From an uncultured Lachnospiraceae bacterium (lineage in GTDB: Bacteria; Bacillota; Clostridia; Lachnospirales; Lachnospiraceae): a stretch of DNA of 64,000 nucleotides. The first letter of the stretch is position 1. Every line of letters begins with the position of its first letter. Position numbers and translations under genes: made by a program. The stretch lies in the NCBI GenBank assembly GCA_902776305.1, contig CACYPS010000010.1, positions 39,422-103,421 on the forward strand. Reading direction: 5' to 3'. The notes below the pieces were generated by a model. The model ran no database searches, was not told the DNA's origin, and was given only the letters and a program-made list of their open reading frames with translations. This document shows, piece after piece, positions 17,830 to 26,621 of the stretch.

Positions 17830-20226
17830 ATGTCTGATATCCTTACACAATACAAAGAACTCCGGGCTTCCTACGAAGCGCTGCTCGCGGAAAATGAGAA
17901 GCTTAGGAAGGAACTTGAAGAGCAGAAAAGTGAAACGGAAAAAGTAACGGAGCAGTATCAGGCCGCCAGAAAAAGCGCGATCGATAAGGCTAATCTCGCA
18001 GCCGCACTCGCTTCCAATAAGACCATGCGGGCTTATCGGAAGATGATGCAGCATACCGGCAAGGGCGATCCGTTCAAGATGCTTCGTCCGGAGCTTACGC
18101 AGGCGGAAGCAAGGATCCTGTCCAATATTGATTCCGTGACATACAGAAAAGGCCATCTGGTCGTGAGAGGATGGGCATATGATCTGAACGGCGTATTTCC
18201 GCCCATCGTTCTGAAAGACCGCAGCCGCATTCTTCCGATGACAGAGCAGCACTATCCCAGACCCGATGTCAACGAATCTCTTGAACTGGCCGATGACACA
18301 TGCTCCGGCTATGTAATCAAGACGCCCCTGTCGGAAATTAAGCATGACAGGATCGCGATCGAGTTCGTAAATGAGTTCGGCTATGTTGCCCGTGAGATAA
18401 AGATCATCCTTGATGAGAAGAAGAGGGAGGCATATCTCGCTGAGAATGCCGAGCCCACTTATGCTGTGGATAACGCGGGCTACGATGACTGGTTCCATGA
18501 TCAGAGGGTCACGGATGCGGAACTGTCGCGACAGAGAAAGGACCATTTTCCGTACGAACCGAAGATCAGTATCACAATACCGCTCTACAATACAGGGGAA
18601 GAGTTCCTCACGGAGCTGATGGATACTCTGGTCGACCAGTCTTACTCCAATATAGAAATCTGTTTGGCGGACGGCAGCACCTCCGATGAACCGGGGAAGG
18701 TCATCCGCGAAAAATACGGAAATGACCCGAGGATCATCTATAAGCGTCTCGAGAAAAATGAGGGAATTTCCGGCAACACCAATGCTGCGATCGAAATGGC
18801 GACGGGTGATTTCATTATGCTGGCCGATCACGACGATACGCTTGAGAAGGACGCCTGCTACGAGATCGTTCGGGCGCTGAACAGGGATCCGGAGATCGAT
18901 GTCATCTACACCGATGAGGACAAGATGCTCCTGACGAAAGACATCTATTACAGCCCGAATTTCAAGCCGGACTACAGCCCGGATCTGCTTTGCAGCAACA
19001 ACTATATCACGCACATTTTCTGTGTAAGAAAGAGCATCGTCGACAAAGTCGGCGGAGAGCGGGAAGAGTTCGACGGAGCGCAGGATCATGATTTCATATT
19101 CCGGTGCTGTGAACAGGCGAGAAAGGTCCATCATATCCCGAAATTCCTGTACCATTGGAGAGCACACGCATCCTCTACGGCAGGAAATCCGGAGAGCAAG
19201 ATGTACGCCTATGACAGCGGCAGAAGGGCCGTGGAGGCTCACTACCGCAGAATGGGGATCCCGGCGACAGTATCGCTGGCAGAGGATATCGGCAGCTTCC
19301 GCTCGACTTATGAGATTCAGGGAGAGCCGCTCGTCTCCATCATTATTCCGAACAAGGATCTTGTGCCTGTCCTTCGAAGAGCGATAGACTCGATTTTTGA
19401 GAAGTCTACATACAGGAATTTTGAGATCGTTATATGCGAGAACAATTCGACGAAGGAAGAGACATTTGCATATTATGAAGAGCTGAAGGCGGCGCACGAC
19501 AATGTGCGCGTGATCGTATGGGACAAGGCGTTCAACTATTCCGCGATCAACAACTTTGCCGCGGCACAGGCTGAAGGAGAGTACCTGCTCTTCCTCAACA
19601 ACGATGTGGAAGTCATTACGGACCGCTGGATCGAGGAATTGCTCGGTTACTGCCAGAGACCGGATGTAGGCGCCTGCGGGGCAAGATTGTATTATCCGAA
19701 CAACAAACTCCAGCACTGCGGAATCGTAGTCGGAATCGGAGGAATAGCCGGTCATATCTGCCATCTTGAAAAGCGAAGCTCCGGCGGATATTTCGGAAGG
19801 ATTGTTAAGTCCCAGGATGTCAGTGCCGTCACTGCTGCCTGCATGATGATGCCGAGGAAGGTCTTCGAGGAAGTCGGCGGATTCGATGAGAGTTTTGAAG
19901 TCGCTTACAATGACGTCGATCTCTGCCTGAAGGTCAGAGAAAAGGGCTATTTCATAGTCTACGACGCATGGTGCGAACTTTATCACTACGAATCGCTCTC
20001 GAGGGGATCTGACGAGGAAGAAGATGACCCGGAGAAGCATGCTCGTCAGATGGCCGAAGCGAAAAGACTTCGTGCGAGATGGCCGGAGATCTTTGAGAAG
20101 GGTGATCCTTACTTCAACGCTAACCTTGATTACTGTACGTCGGACTTTGTACTGAAAGGAACGATGCCGCCCAACTATTCAACGCTTCAGAAAGCCAGAG
20201 AGGAAGTGAGCGAAGATGATGAATGA
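17830..20226 (+). CDS. Two-domain family 2 glycosyltransferase
   Basis: 798 residues, same plan as its neighbours: an N-terminal coiled coil (ALLAENEKLRKELEEQ), a basic MRAYRKMMQHTGKGDPF stretch, and the beta-rich domain with LVVRGWAYD. GT2 domain A starts near 243 (ISITIPLYNTGEEFLTELMD) with LADGSTSDE, GNTNAAIEMATGD and LADHDDTLEKDA. Domain B starts near 500 (VSIIIPNKDLVPVLRRAID) with LFLNNDVEVI, CGARLYYPNN, and YNDVDLCLKVREKGY. AAGGAG at 17819-17824 marks the start. The 3' end overlaps the next gene by 11 bases. The transferred sugar is unknown; rhamnose is plausible from the locus. Confidence 0.85.
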   Translation: MSDILTQYKELRASYEALLAENEKLRKELEEQKSETEKVTEQYQAARKSAIDKANLAAALASNKTMRAYRKMMQHTGKGDPFKMLRPELTQAEARILSNIDSVTYRKGHLVVRGWAYDLNGVFPPIVLKDRSRILPMTEQHYPRPDVNESLELADDTCSGYVIKTPLSEIKHDRIAIEFVNEFGYVAREIKIILDEKKREAYLAENAEPTYAVDNAGYDDWFHDQRVTDAELSRQRKDHFPYEPKISITIPLYNTGEEFLTELMDTLVDQSYSNIEICLADGSTSDEPGKVIREKYGNDPRIIYKRLEKNEGISGNTNAAIEMATGDFIMLADHDDTLEKDACYEIVRALNRDPEIDVIYTDEDKMLLTKDIYYSPNFKPDYSPDLLCSNNYITHIFCVRKSIVDKVGGEREEFDGAQDHDFIFRCCEQARKVHHIPKFLYHWRAHASSTAGNPESKMYAYDSGRRAVEAHYRRMGIPATVSLAEDIGSFRSTYEIQGEPLVSIIIPNKDLVPVLRRAIDSIFEKSTYRNFEIVICENNSTKEETFAYYEELKAAHDNVRVIVWDKAFNYSAINNFAAAQAEGEYLLFLNNDVEVITDRWIEELLGYCQRPDVGACGARLYYPNNKLQHCGIVVGIGGIAGHICHLEKRSSGGYFGRIVKSQDVSAVTAACMMMPRKVFEEVGGFDESFEVAYNDVDLCLKVREKGYFIVYDAWCELYHYESLSRGSDEEEDDPEKHARQMAEAKRLRARWPEIFEKGDPYFNANLDYCTSDFVLKGTMPPNYSTLQKAREEVSEDDE

Positions 20227-22639
20227 CGGCTTTATCATTAAAAATGACCGTTTTTCACTGACAGATGACAATCTCTATTTCCTGCGCGGACACCTTGCTC
20301 CGCGCACGGATCTGACTGCTTTCCTCGATGGGAAACCGTTCGATGTGGACGTGAGGAAGCTCACCGAGAATGTGGATGAGCGATTCGGCGGAAGCGAGAC
20401 GATCGCGTCTTTCCGCATCCCGTCAGACATTGCGTCCTACAGGATGCTCAAAGTTTATGTCAATCAGGACAGGGGAAGACATCTCTGCTTTGAGATATCA
20501 GGAAAAGAACTGGCTGAGAAGATGAACCCCATCAAGCTGTTCATCGACGATTTCTCCGTGAATGAGAAAGACGGTTATATGAGACTTCAGGGATGGGCCG
20601 TCTCAAAGGAGCCGGTGAAGATGGCTGTTCTCGATGCTGACAGGAAGAAGATGAATGTCAAGGTCGAGCGCTATCAGAGATTGGATGTGCAGGGTCTCTT
20701 CGAGGAGTGCGAAGTCGATAAAATGAGCGGCTTCCACATCGAGATCCGTCCCATTCCGAAGGATAAGATTTATGTGGCGTTCAAAGCCGGTGAGGACAGG
20801 ATGATCAGGGAATACAGGACCGGTTCTGTCGTTGCCAGAGTGGAGAAAGGACAGCGTCTCGCCAAAAAAGCAACGGAGTATCTGAAGTACCACGGGGTCC
20901 GGGCACTGACCGTCAAAGTTTATGACAAGCTGTTTAACCCCGCGATGAAGCCGGTCATTTATGCGGACTGGATCAAAAAGCATCTGCCCAGCGACCGTGC
21001 GATTGAGAAACAGAAAAAGACGACGTTCGCCTATGAGCCTCTGATCAGTATTGTTGTTCCACTGTATAAGACTCCGGAGGAGTTCCTCGACGCGTTAGTG
21101 GATTCCGTCAGGGAGCAGTCGTATGGCAAATGGGAGCTCATCCTCTCGGACGGCAGCGGCGCGGACTCGCCGCTTGACGCCATCCTTGACAGACTTGAGA
21201 AATCGGATGACAGGATAAAGGCAATCCGGAACGGTCAGCAGCTGCACATAGCGGAGAATACCAACATGGCGCTGGCAGCGGCGAGCGGAGAGTTTATCGC
21301 ATTTGCAGATCATGATGATCTTCTTACGCGGAACGCCCTCTTTGAAGTCGTATCTGCGATCAACAACAATCCGGAAGCCGAATTCCTTTACAGCGATGAG
21401 GATAAGATCGGAATCGGTGAGAAATACATGCAGCCTAACCTGAAGCCGGATTTCGATCCCGATTTCCTGACTTCCGTCAACTATATATGCCATCTTCTCG
21501 TCGTCAAGAAGAAACTGATTGACCGCGTGGGACTTCTGGATCCGGCTTATGACGGTGCCCAGGATTATGATTTTGTTCTCAGATGTACGGAGAAGACGGA
21601 CCATATCGTGCATATACCGAAGATCCTGTACCACTGGAGATTCTTTGAGGGAAGTACGGCTGCCAACCCGGAAAGCAAAGCATATGCATTCGATGCCGGA
21701 CAGCGCGCTATTCAGGCACATTACGACCGTCTCGGCCTGCCCTGCGAGGTCGTAAAGGGCGAGTTCCCTGGAATATACAGGACGATCTATCATTGGGATG
21801 AAACGCCGAAGGTATCGATTCTGATACCGAATAAGGACCATATCGATGATCTGGATAAATGCCTGAACAGTATTGACAGCGGCCGCGTCTATCCGAATCT
21901 GGAAATCGTGATCGTTGAAAATAACAGTACAGAACAGGAAACTTTTGACTATTATAAAAAATTAATTGACCGTGACAGCAGAGTAAAAGTGGTTTACTAT
22001 GAAGGTGGCTTCAATTATTCCGCAATCAACAATTTCGGCGCAAGACATGCAACCGGTGATTATTTATTCCTCCTGAATAACGATACGGAATTCATCAGCG
22101 AGGATGTGATCGGCGAGATGCTCGGTTTCTGTATGAGACCGGACGTCGGAGCGGTCGGCGCCAGACTGTATTATGAAGACAACACGATCCAGCACGCCGG
22201 CGTCATCGTCGGATGGGGCGGAATCGCGGGTCACGCATTTGTCAATCAGAAGCGCGGTGAGACAGGGTATCAGCACAGGATCATCTGTCAGCAGGATATG
22301 AGTGCGGTCACGGCTGCATGCCTTATGGTGAAGAAGAGTGTTTACGATGAGGTGGGCGGTCTCACGGAGGAACTGGCCGTAGCCTTTAACGATATAGATT
22401 TCTGTATGAAGATAAGAAAGGCCGGTTATCTGATCGTCTATGATCCGTACGCGGAGCTGTATCACTACGAATCCAAATCCCGCGGCCTTGACCAGGGAAA
22501 TCCGGAGAAGGTAAGGAGATTCCAGAACGAGATGGCTATCTTCCAGAAGAGATGGCCTGAGATCCTCCGGGACGGGGATCCCTATTACAATCCGAATCTG
22601 TCGATGGTGACGCAGGATTTTTCTTTGAAGCATAATTAA
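20216..22639 (+). CDS. Two-domain family 2 glycosyltransferase
   Basis: 807 residues. It begins inside the preceding gene (ATG 20216 with AGGAAG at 20201-20206, or ATG 20219), so translation is probably coupled. There is no N-terminal coiled coil. About 1-215 is beta-rich, with MRLQGWAVSKEPV and SGFHIEIRPI resembling the pre-GT domain of its neighbours. GT2 domain A starts near 278 (ISIVVPLYKTPEEFLDALVD) with AFADHDDLLTR, and domain B near 535 (VSILIPNKDHIDDLDKCLN) with LLNNDTEFI and FNDIDFC. It is the last gene before rfbD. Confidence 0.85.
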   Translation: MMNDGFIIKNDRFSLTDDNLYFLRGHLAPRTDLTAFLDGKPFDVDVRKLTENVDERFGGSETIASFRIPSDIASYRMLKVYVNQDRGRHLCFEISGKELAEKMNPIKLFIDDFSVNEKDGYMRLQGWAVSKEPVKMAVLDADRKKMNVKVERYQRLDVQGLFEECEVDKMSGFHIEIRPIPKDKIYVAFKAGEDRMIREYRTGSVVARVEKGQRLAKKATEYLKYHGVRALTVKVYDKLFNPAMKPVIYADWIKKHLPSDRAIEKQKKTTFAYEPLISIVVPLYKTPEEFLDALVDSVREQSYGKWELILSDGSGADSPLDAILDRLEKSDDRIKAIRNGQQLHIAENTNMALAAASGEFIAFADHDDLLTRNALFEVVSAINNNPEAEFLYSDEDKIGIGEKYMQPNLKPDFDPDFLTSVNYICHLLVVKKKLIDRVGLLDPAYDGAQDYDFVLRCTEKTDHIVHIPKILYHWRFFEGSTAANPESKAYAFDAGQRAIQAHYDRLGLPCEVVKGEFPGIYRTIYHWDETPKVSILIPNKDHIDDLDKCLNSIDSGRVYPNLEIVIVENNSTEQETFDYYKKLIDRDSRVKVVYYEGGFNYSAINNFGARHATGDYLFLLNNDTEFISEDVIGEMLGFCMRPDVGAVGARLYYEDNTIQHAGVIVGWGGIAGHAFVNQKRGETGYQHRIICQQDMSAVTAACLMVKKSVYDEVGGLTEELAVAFNDIDFCMKIRKAGYLIVYDPYAELYHYESKSRGLDQGNPEKVRRFQNEMAIFQKRWPEILRDGDPYYNPNLSMVTQDFSLKHN

Positions 22640-22716
22640 GATTGCATTATTATTGGCTCGACAGCAGCCTATATACGTGAAGCGGGAAGTTTTAGTAAGA
22701 AAGATGAGGTGGAAAC

Positions 22717-23628
22717 ATGAAAGCGCTTGTAACAGGAGTAGCGGGCCAGCTCGGTCATGATGTAATGAATGAACTTGCAAAACGCGGGTTTGAGGGCGTC
22801 GGAAGCGATCTTGCCCCGGAGTATGCGGGTATGCAGGATGGGACGGCGGTCACGACGATGCCCTATCTCTCCATGGATATAACAGATCCTGAGAGCGTCC
22901 GGAATACGATCATCGCTTCCGGAGCAGACGCAGTGATCCACTGTGCAGCCTGGACTGCGGTTGATAAGGCGGAAGAGATGCCCGAGGCATGCCGCAAGGT
23001 GAACGCCTACGGAACAGAGAATATTGCAAAGGTCTGCGAAGAACTCGATCTTCCGATGATGTACTTCTCGACGGACTATGTATTCAACGGAAACGGCACC
23101 CGTCCGTGGGAACCGGATGATGAGTATGAACCGCTCGGCGTATATGGCCAGACCAAGGCTGAGGGCGAAGTCGCTGTTCGAGAGCATGTCAGGAAGTTCT
23201 TTATCCTGCGTATCGCGTGGGTATTCGGAACCAACGGAAAGAACTTCATCAAGACTATGCTCCGCCTCTCCGAGACACATGACAGCCTCCGCGTTGTGTG
23301 CGACCAGATCGGTACTCCGACCTACACATATGATCTTGCAAGACTTATTGTGGATATGATCCAGACGGATCGCTACGGCATCTATCACGTTACAAATGAA
23401 GGCGACTACATCTCATGGTACGATTTCACTCTGGCAATCTTTGAGGAGGCCGGTGTGACACATGTCAAGGTGACCCCGGTAACTTCCGAGGAGTACGGTG
23501 CGGCAGCGAAGCGTCCGTACAACAGCAGGATGGATCGGTCCAAGATCGTTCGCGAAGGGTTCGAGCCGCTGCCTGAATGGAGAGATGCTCTGAGAAGGTA
23601 TGTTGCGATTCTGAAGGATCAGAAGTAA
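22717..23628 (+). CDS. rfbD: dTDP-4-dehydrorhamnose reductase
   Basis: RfbD/RmlD reduces dTDP-4-keto-L-rhamnose to dTDP-L-rhamnose, the last step of the pathway started by rfbA. The SDR features are GVAGQLGHDVMNEL at the N terminus, HCAAWTAVDKAEE, the YFSTDYVFNG strand with the catalytic Thr/Tyr region, and YGQTKAEGE (YxxxK). A 303-residue length is normal. GAGGTGG at 22706-22712 supports the ATG. It is 20 kb from rfbC, so the rhamnose pathway is split across the locus rather than in one rfbABCD cassette. Confidence 0.93.
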   Translation: MKALVTGVAGQLGHDVMNELAKRGFEGVGSDLAPEYAGMQDGTAVTTMPYLSMDITDPESVRNTIIASGADAVIHCAAWTAVDKAEEMPEACRKVNAYGTENIAKVCEELDLPMMYFSTDYVFNGNGTRPWEPDDEYEPLGVYGQTKAEGEVAVREHVRKFFILRIAWVFGTNGKNFIKTMLRLSETHDSLRVVCDQIGTPTYTYDLARLIVDMIQTDRYGIYHVTNEGDYISWYDFTLAIFEEAGVTHVKVTPVTSEEYGAAAKRPYNSRMDRSKIVREGFEPLPEWRDALRRYVAILKDQK

Positions 23629-23655
23629 TAATTTGTTGACGGACGTAGAATAGCT

Positions 23656-26583
23656 ATGAATGAAACATTCCAGTTGAAACTGAATAAAATGACCATGTTG
23701 CTCCTTTCCGCCGTGATAGGAGCAACTTGCATGTTTGTATTCAGCGAATATATCTTCGGAAACAGGATCCTCGCTTTCTATGATATCGGTTCAGACACGG
23801 CCGAACAGTATCTGTCCCTCTACGCCATGCTCATCAGAAAACTGCAGAGCGGTGACCTGACCCTCTGGGGAGCGGACAACGGTTTCGGCATTAATCTGAA
23901 TATGCTGAATATGACCAACCCTGCCCTGATGATTGTATACTTCGTCGGGGCCGTGATTGGTACCGAGCGTATGCCCTATATGCTTATCTGGGTATATATG
24001 CTTGAGATCCTGGCAGCTGGAATCAGCTGCTACCTCTATCTGTCCGTCTTCCGCCTGGATGAGAGGGCGAAGGCGATGGCAGCTTATATGTACAGCTTCT
24101 CAGGCTTTATCATGGTCTGGGGACAGCACTATCAGTTCGCGATCGTGCCCACGCTTCTGATTCTCGAAATGTTATTTATTGAGAGATGCATACGCTGTCC
24201 GCGCAAGTGGAAAGGGCTCACGATCATGACGGCAATACTTGTTTTTAACAGCATGTATATTGCCTACATGAGTCTGATATTCTGTGCGTTTTATGTATGT
24301 GTGAGAGTCTTCATGCGGAGACTCCGCTCCTTTAAGCGGTATTTCTGGGATGCCTTTCATCTTGCCTGGGTCATGGGGCTCGGAGTCGGAATCGGCTTCG
24401 TGACTCTTCTTCCTGCGGTCGCGGCTATTTTAAGTGTTTCTTCACGTCTGGCCACGCAGGACTCTCTGTACTACAGACTATTCGGCATGAAGTATCCGAA
24501 AATCTATTACAGTACCCTGATAGGAAGACTATTCGGCAGTACTTTCAAGGGAATTTCGGATTACAGGGGCTTCTTCAACTATTATGAGGACCCGTGTCTC
24601 TTTTTCTCGATACTTTTTGTGATCCTTCTTGCCCAGTATGTGTTCCTGATTCCTTCAATCAGCGCGCATGTTGCCGAACTGGCTGAACAGAGCGGGAAAA
24701 AATACCGGGTGAATAAAGTGAAACTGATTGCCTGTCAATATGTCCTGCTTGTTTTTGTTCCGGCCTGTCTGTCGTGGGCGGGAACCGGCACGATCTTTAA
24801 CGGATTTACGACTTTCTTTTCAAGGTATATGTTCATCTGCATGCCGTATTTCGCACTGATCGCCTCGTTCACACTGAACGAGATCATCAGAACGAAGAAG
24901 GTGAATTATATCGGTCTTGCTTTGGGCGGAACGATCACGGCGAGATTCTGCCTTGTGTATTATATTGATACCGGTATCTCGAATCCGAAGTATGCAGCTC
25001 TTGCACATCTGATTTGCTGTGTACTGATTTGCGTGGTCCTGCTCCTGTATACGATCGGCAGACTGGATTTTATCAGAAAATATCTCATCATTGCGCTGGC
25101 GGGACTGCTTTTCGTTGACGTGACGGTGGACAACATTGCCAACTTCAGAGGGCGGGATACCGTTCTCAAAGGCGGCAAATACTTTGAAGAACTCTATGAT
25201 GAGGATACCCTCTCGGCAATCGACTGGATACAGAAAAATGACGGACAATGGTATCGCATTGAGAAGACGTACGGCGCCACGATGGCTACGGATTCCATGG
25301 TTCAGGGGTATCATCCGATCAGCGCCTATAACTCGACCCAGAATGCAAATATCCAGAATTACGTCAATATGTACTGGGACGATATTCTGTACAATGACAT
25401 AAATCACTACCTATATGTCCTCGGAAGCACAGATACGACGCAGTCCAAACTCTGCGGTATAAAATATGTGCTCAGCAAGAACAGCGAGGCAGTGCTTCCC
25501 GGTACGGAGCCTGTTCAGCAATTCGGTGACGTCTACGTCTACCGTTTCAGGGACGTCGGAAATATGTGTTCGTATTATCCTTACAGTGATGTTTCCGGAA
25601 CATTCGCTACGGCGAGTGACGGTTTTACGGGAACTGTGACGGTCGACTATGACCGCAGAGATACTACGGCACAGATCTACATGAAAGACAGCGGAAAAGA
25701 CAGCCGGATCGACGGTGACGTCACCGTTATTCAGCAGGGCGTTCTGTTCATCGCAATTCCCTTCGAAAACGGATGGTCTGTCTATGTGGACGGCGAAAAG
25801 GAAGAAATGCTGAAGGCAAATGAAGGGTTCATCGGTGTGGAACTCGAAGCCGGCGTTCATGAAATCAGCTTACGCTACATGTGCCCGGGACTTATAAAGG
25901 GCGTCGTCGTAACAGTCTTCTCGATTATATTGTTCATCTTATTCTGTGTCCTTATACGAAGACGAGACCGGAGAACAGAGGGACGGGACGACTGGTACCG
26001 GGTCACTCCGGCCGAGATTCTTGTCGGAACTCTGCTTATTCCGGTGATTCGCAGGGTCAATCCCGAGATGGCGGATAAATACCGGGCAAGTATCGATCCG
26101 CCCGAACCGAGACAGAGAACGCGCAGAAAATCACAGCGCAGAAAGCGGAACGTTTCTGAACAGACCGAGACGCAGCCTAGGAGAAGAGAAACTGCCGGAC
26201 CTGGAAAGAGGCCCGTAAAGAACACACGCGGGCCTGAAACAGACAGACCGCAGAGGAAAACGTCCGGATCCGCAGCGAGTGCGGGAAAGAAATCCGCAGT
26301 AAGGGACGGAGAAGAAGCGGGAAGGAGAAAACCCCGCAAAGCAGCGGAGCAGAGGGTTCCCACAGAGAAAAAACAAAGAACGATATCGGATAAATCTTCT
26401 TCCGGCAGAAAGAATACGGAAACTGCTTCAAAACCGAAGCCGTTTGACGGACAGAAAGAAAAGTGGAAGGAGAGACTTAACGGCGTTAAAGGCAAGCTGA
26501 GCATAGGCACGTACTTCCGCCGAAAGAATGAAGAGAATCAGATGGAAATTTTCGATGATGAGATGGAGGAAGAAGATTCCTGA
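23656..26583 (+). CDS. YfhO-family multispan membrane protein with basic C-terminal tail
   Basis: 975 residues. The N-terminal half has about a dozen hydrophobic spans and the early motif FYDIGSDTAEQYLSLY, characteristic of YfhO/GT-C-type membrane glycosyltransferase-like proteins. Relatives act in glycosylating wall or lipoteichoic polymers outside the membrane. A large extracytoplasmic region (about 500-745) containing YHPISAYNSTQN precedes a last span near residue 750. The final 165 residues are extremely rich in Lys/Arg/Gln/Ser and end in an acidic EIFDDEMEEEDS; this tail is probably disordered and cytosolic. The ribosome site is weak. The gene follows rfbD by 27 bp. Side-branch decoration of the exported glycan is an inference. 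Confidence 0.75.
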   Translation: MNETFQLKLNKMTMLLLSAVIGATCMFVFSEYIFGNRILAFYDIGSDTAEQYLSLYAMLIRKLQSGDLTLWGADNGFGINLNMLNMTNPALMIVYFVGAVIGTERMPYMLIWVYMLEILAAGISCYLYLSVFRLDERAKAMAAYMYSFSGFIMVWGQHYQFAIVPTLLILEMLFIERCIRCPRKWKGLTIMTAILVFNSMYIAYMSLIFCAFYVCVRVFMRRLRSFKRYFWDAFHLAWVMGLGVGIGFVTLLPAVAAILSVSSRLATQDSLYYRLFGMKYPKIYYSTLIGRLFGSTFKGISDYRGFFNYYEDPCLFFSILFVILLAQYVFLIPSISAHVAELAEQSGKKYRVNKVKLIACQYVLLVFVPACLSWAGTGTIFNGFTTFFSRYMFICMPYFALIASFTLNEIIRTKKVNYIGLALGGTITARFCLVYYIDTGISNPKYAALAHLICCVLICVVLLLYTIGRLDFIRKYLIIALAGLLFVDVTVDNIANFRGRDTVLKGGKYFEELYDEDTLSAIDWIQKNDGQWYRIEKTYGATMATDSMVQGYHPISAYNSTQNANIQNYVNMYWDDILYNDINHYLYVLGSTDTTQSKLCGIKYVLSKNSEAVLPGTEPVQQFGDVYVYRFRDVGNMCSYYPYSDVSGTFATASDGFTGTVTVDYDRRDTTAQIYMKDSGKDSRIDGDVTVIQQGVLFIAIPFENGWSVYVDGEKEEMLKANEGFIGVELEAGVHEISLRYMCPGLIKGVVVTVFSIILFILFCVLIRRRDRRTEGRDDWYRVTPAEILVGTLLIPVIRRVNPEMADKYRASIDPPEPRQRTRRKSQRRKRNVSEQTETQPRRRETAGPGKRPVKNTRGPETDRPQRKTSGSAASAGKKSAVRDGEEAGRRKPRKAAEQRVPTEKKQRTISDKSSSGRKNTETASKPKPFDGQKEKWKERLNGVKGKLSIGTYFRRKNEENQMEIFDDEMEEEDS

Positions 26584-26621
26584 TCGAAAATTAAGGATGC
26601 CCGGAAAGAAGGAGAAAAAAA

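Noticed and set aside
17761-20040. Long minus-strand open frame of 759 codons opposite a glycosyltransferase gene
   Set aside because: It is antisense to a clear GT2 gene, has no ribosome site or recognisable domain, and arises from codon bias; the same holds for other long antisense frames such as 15118-16473 and 12307-13404.
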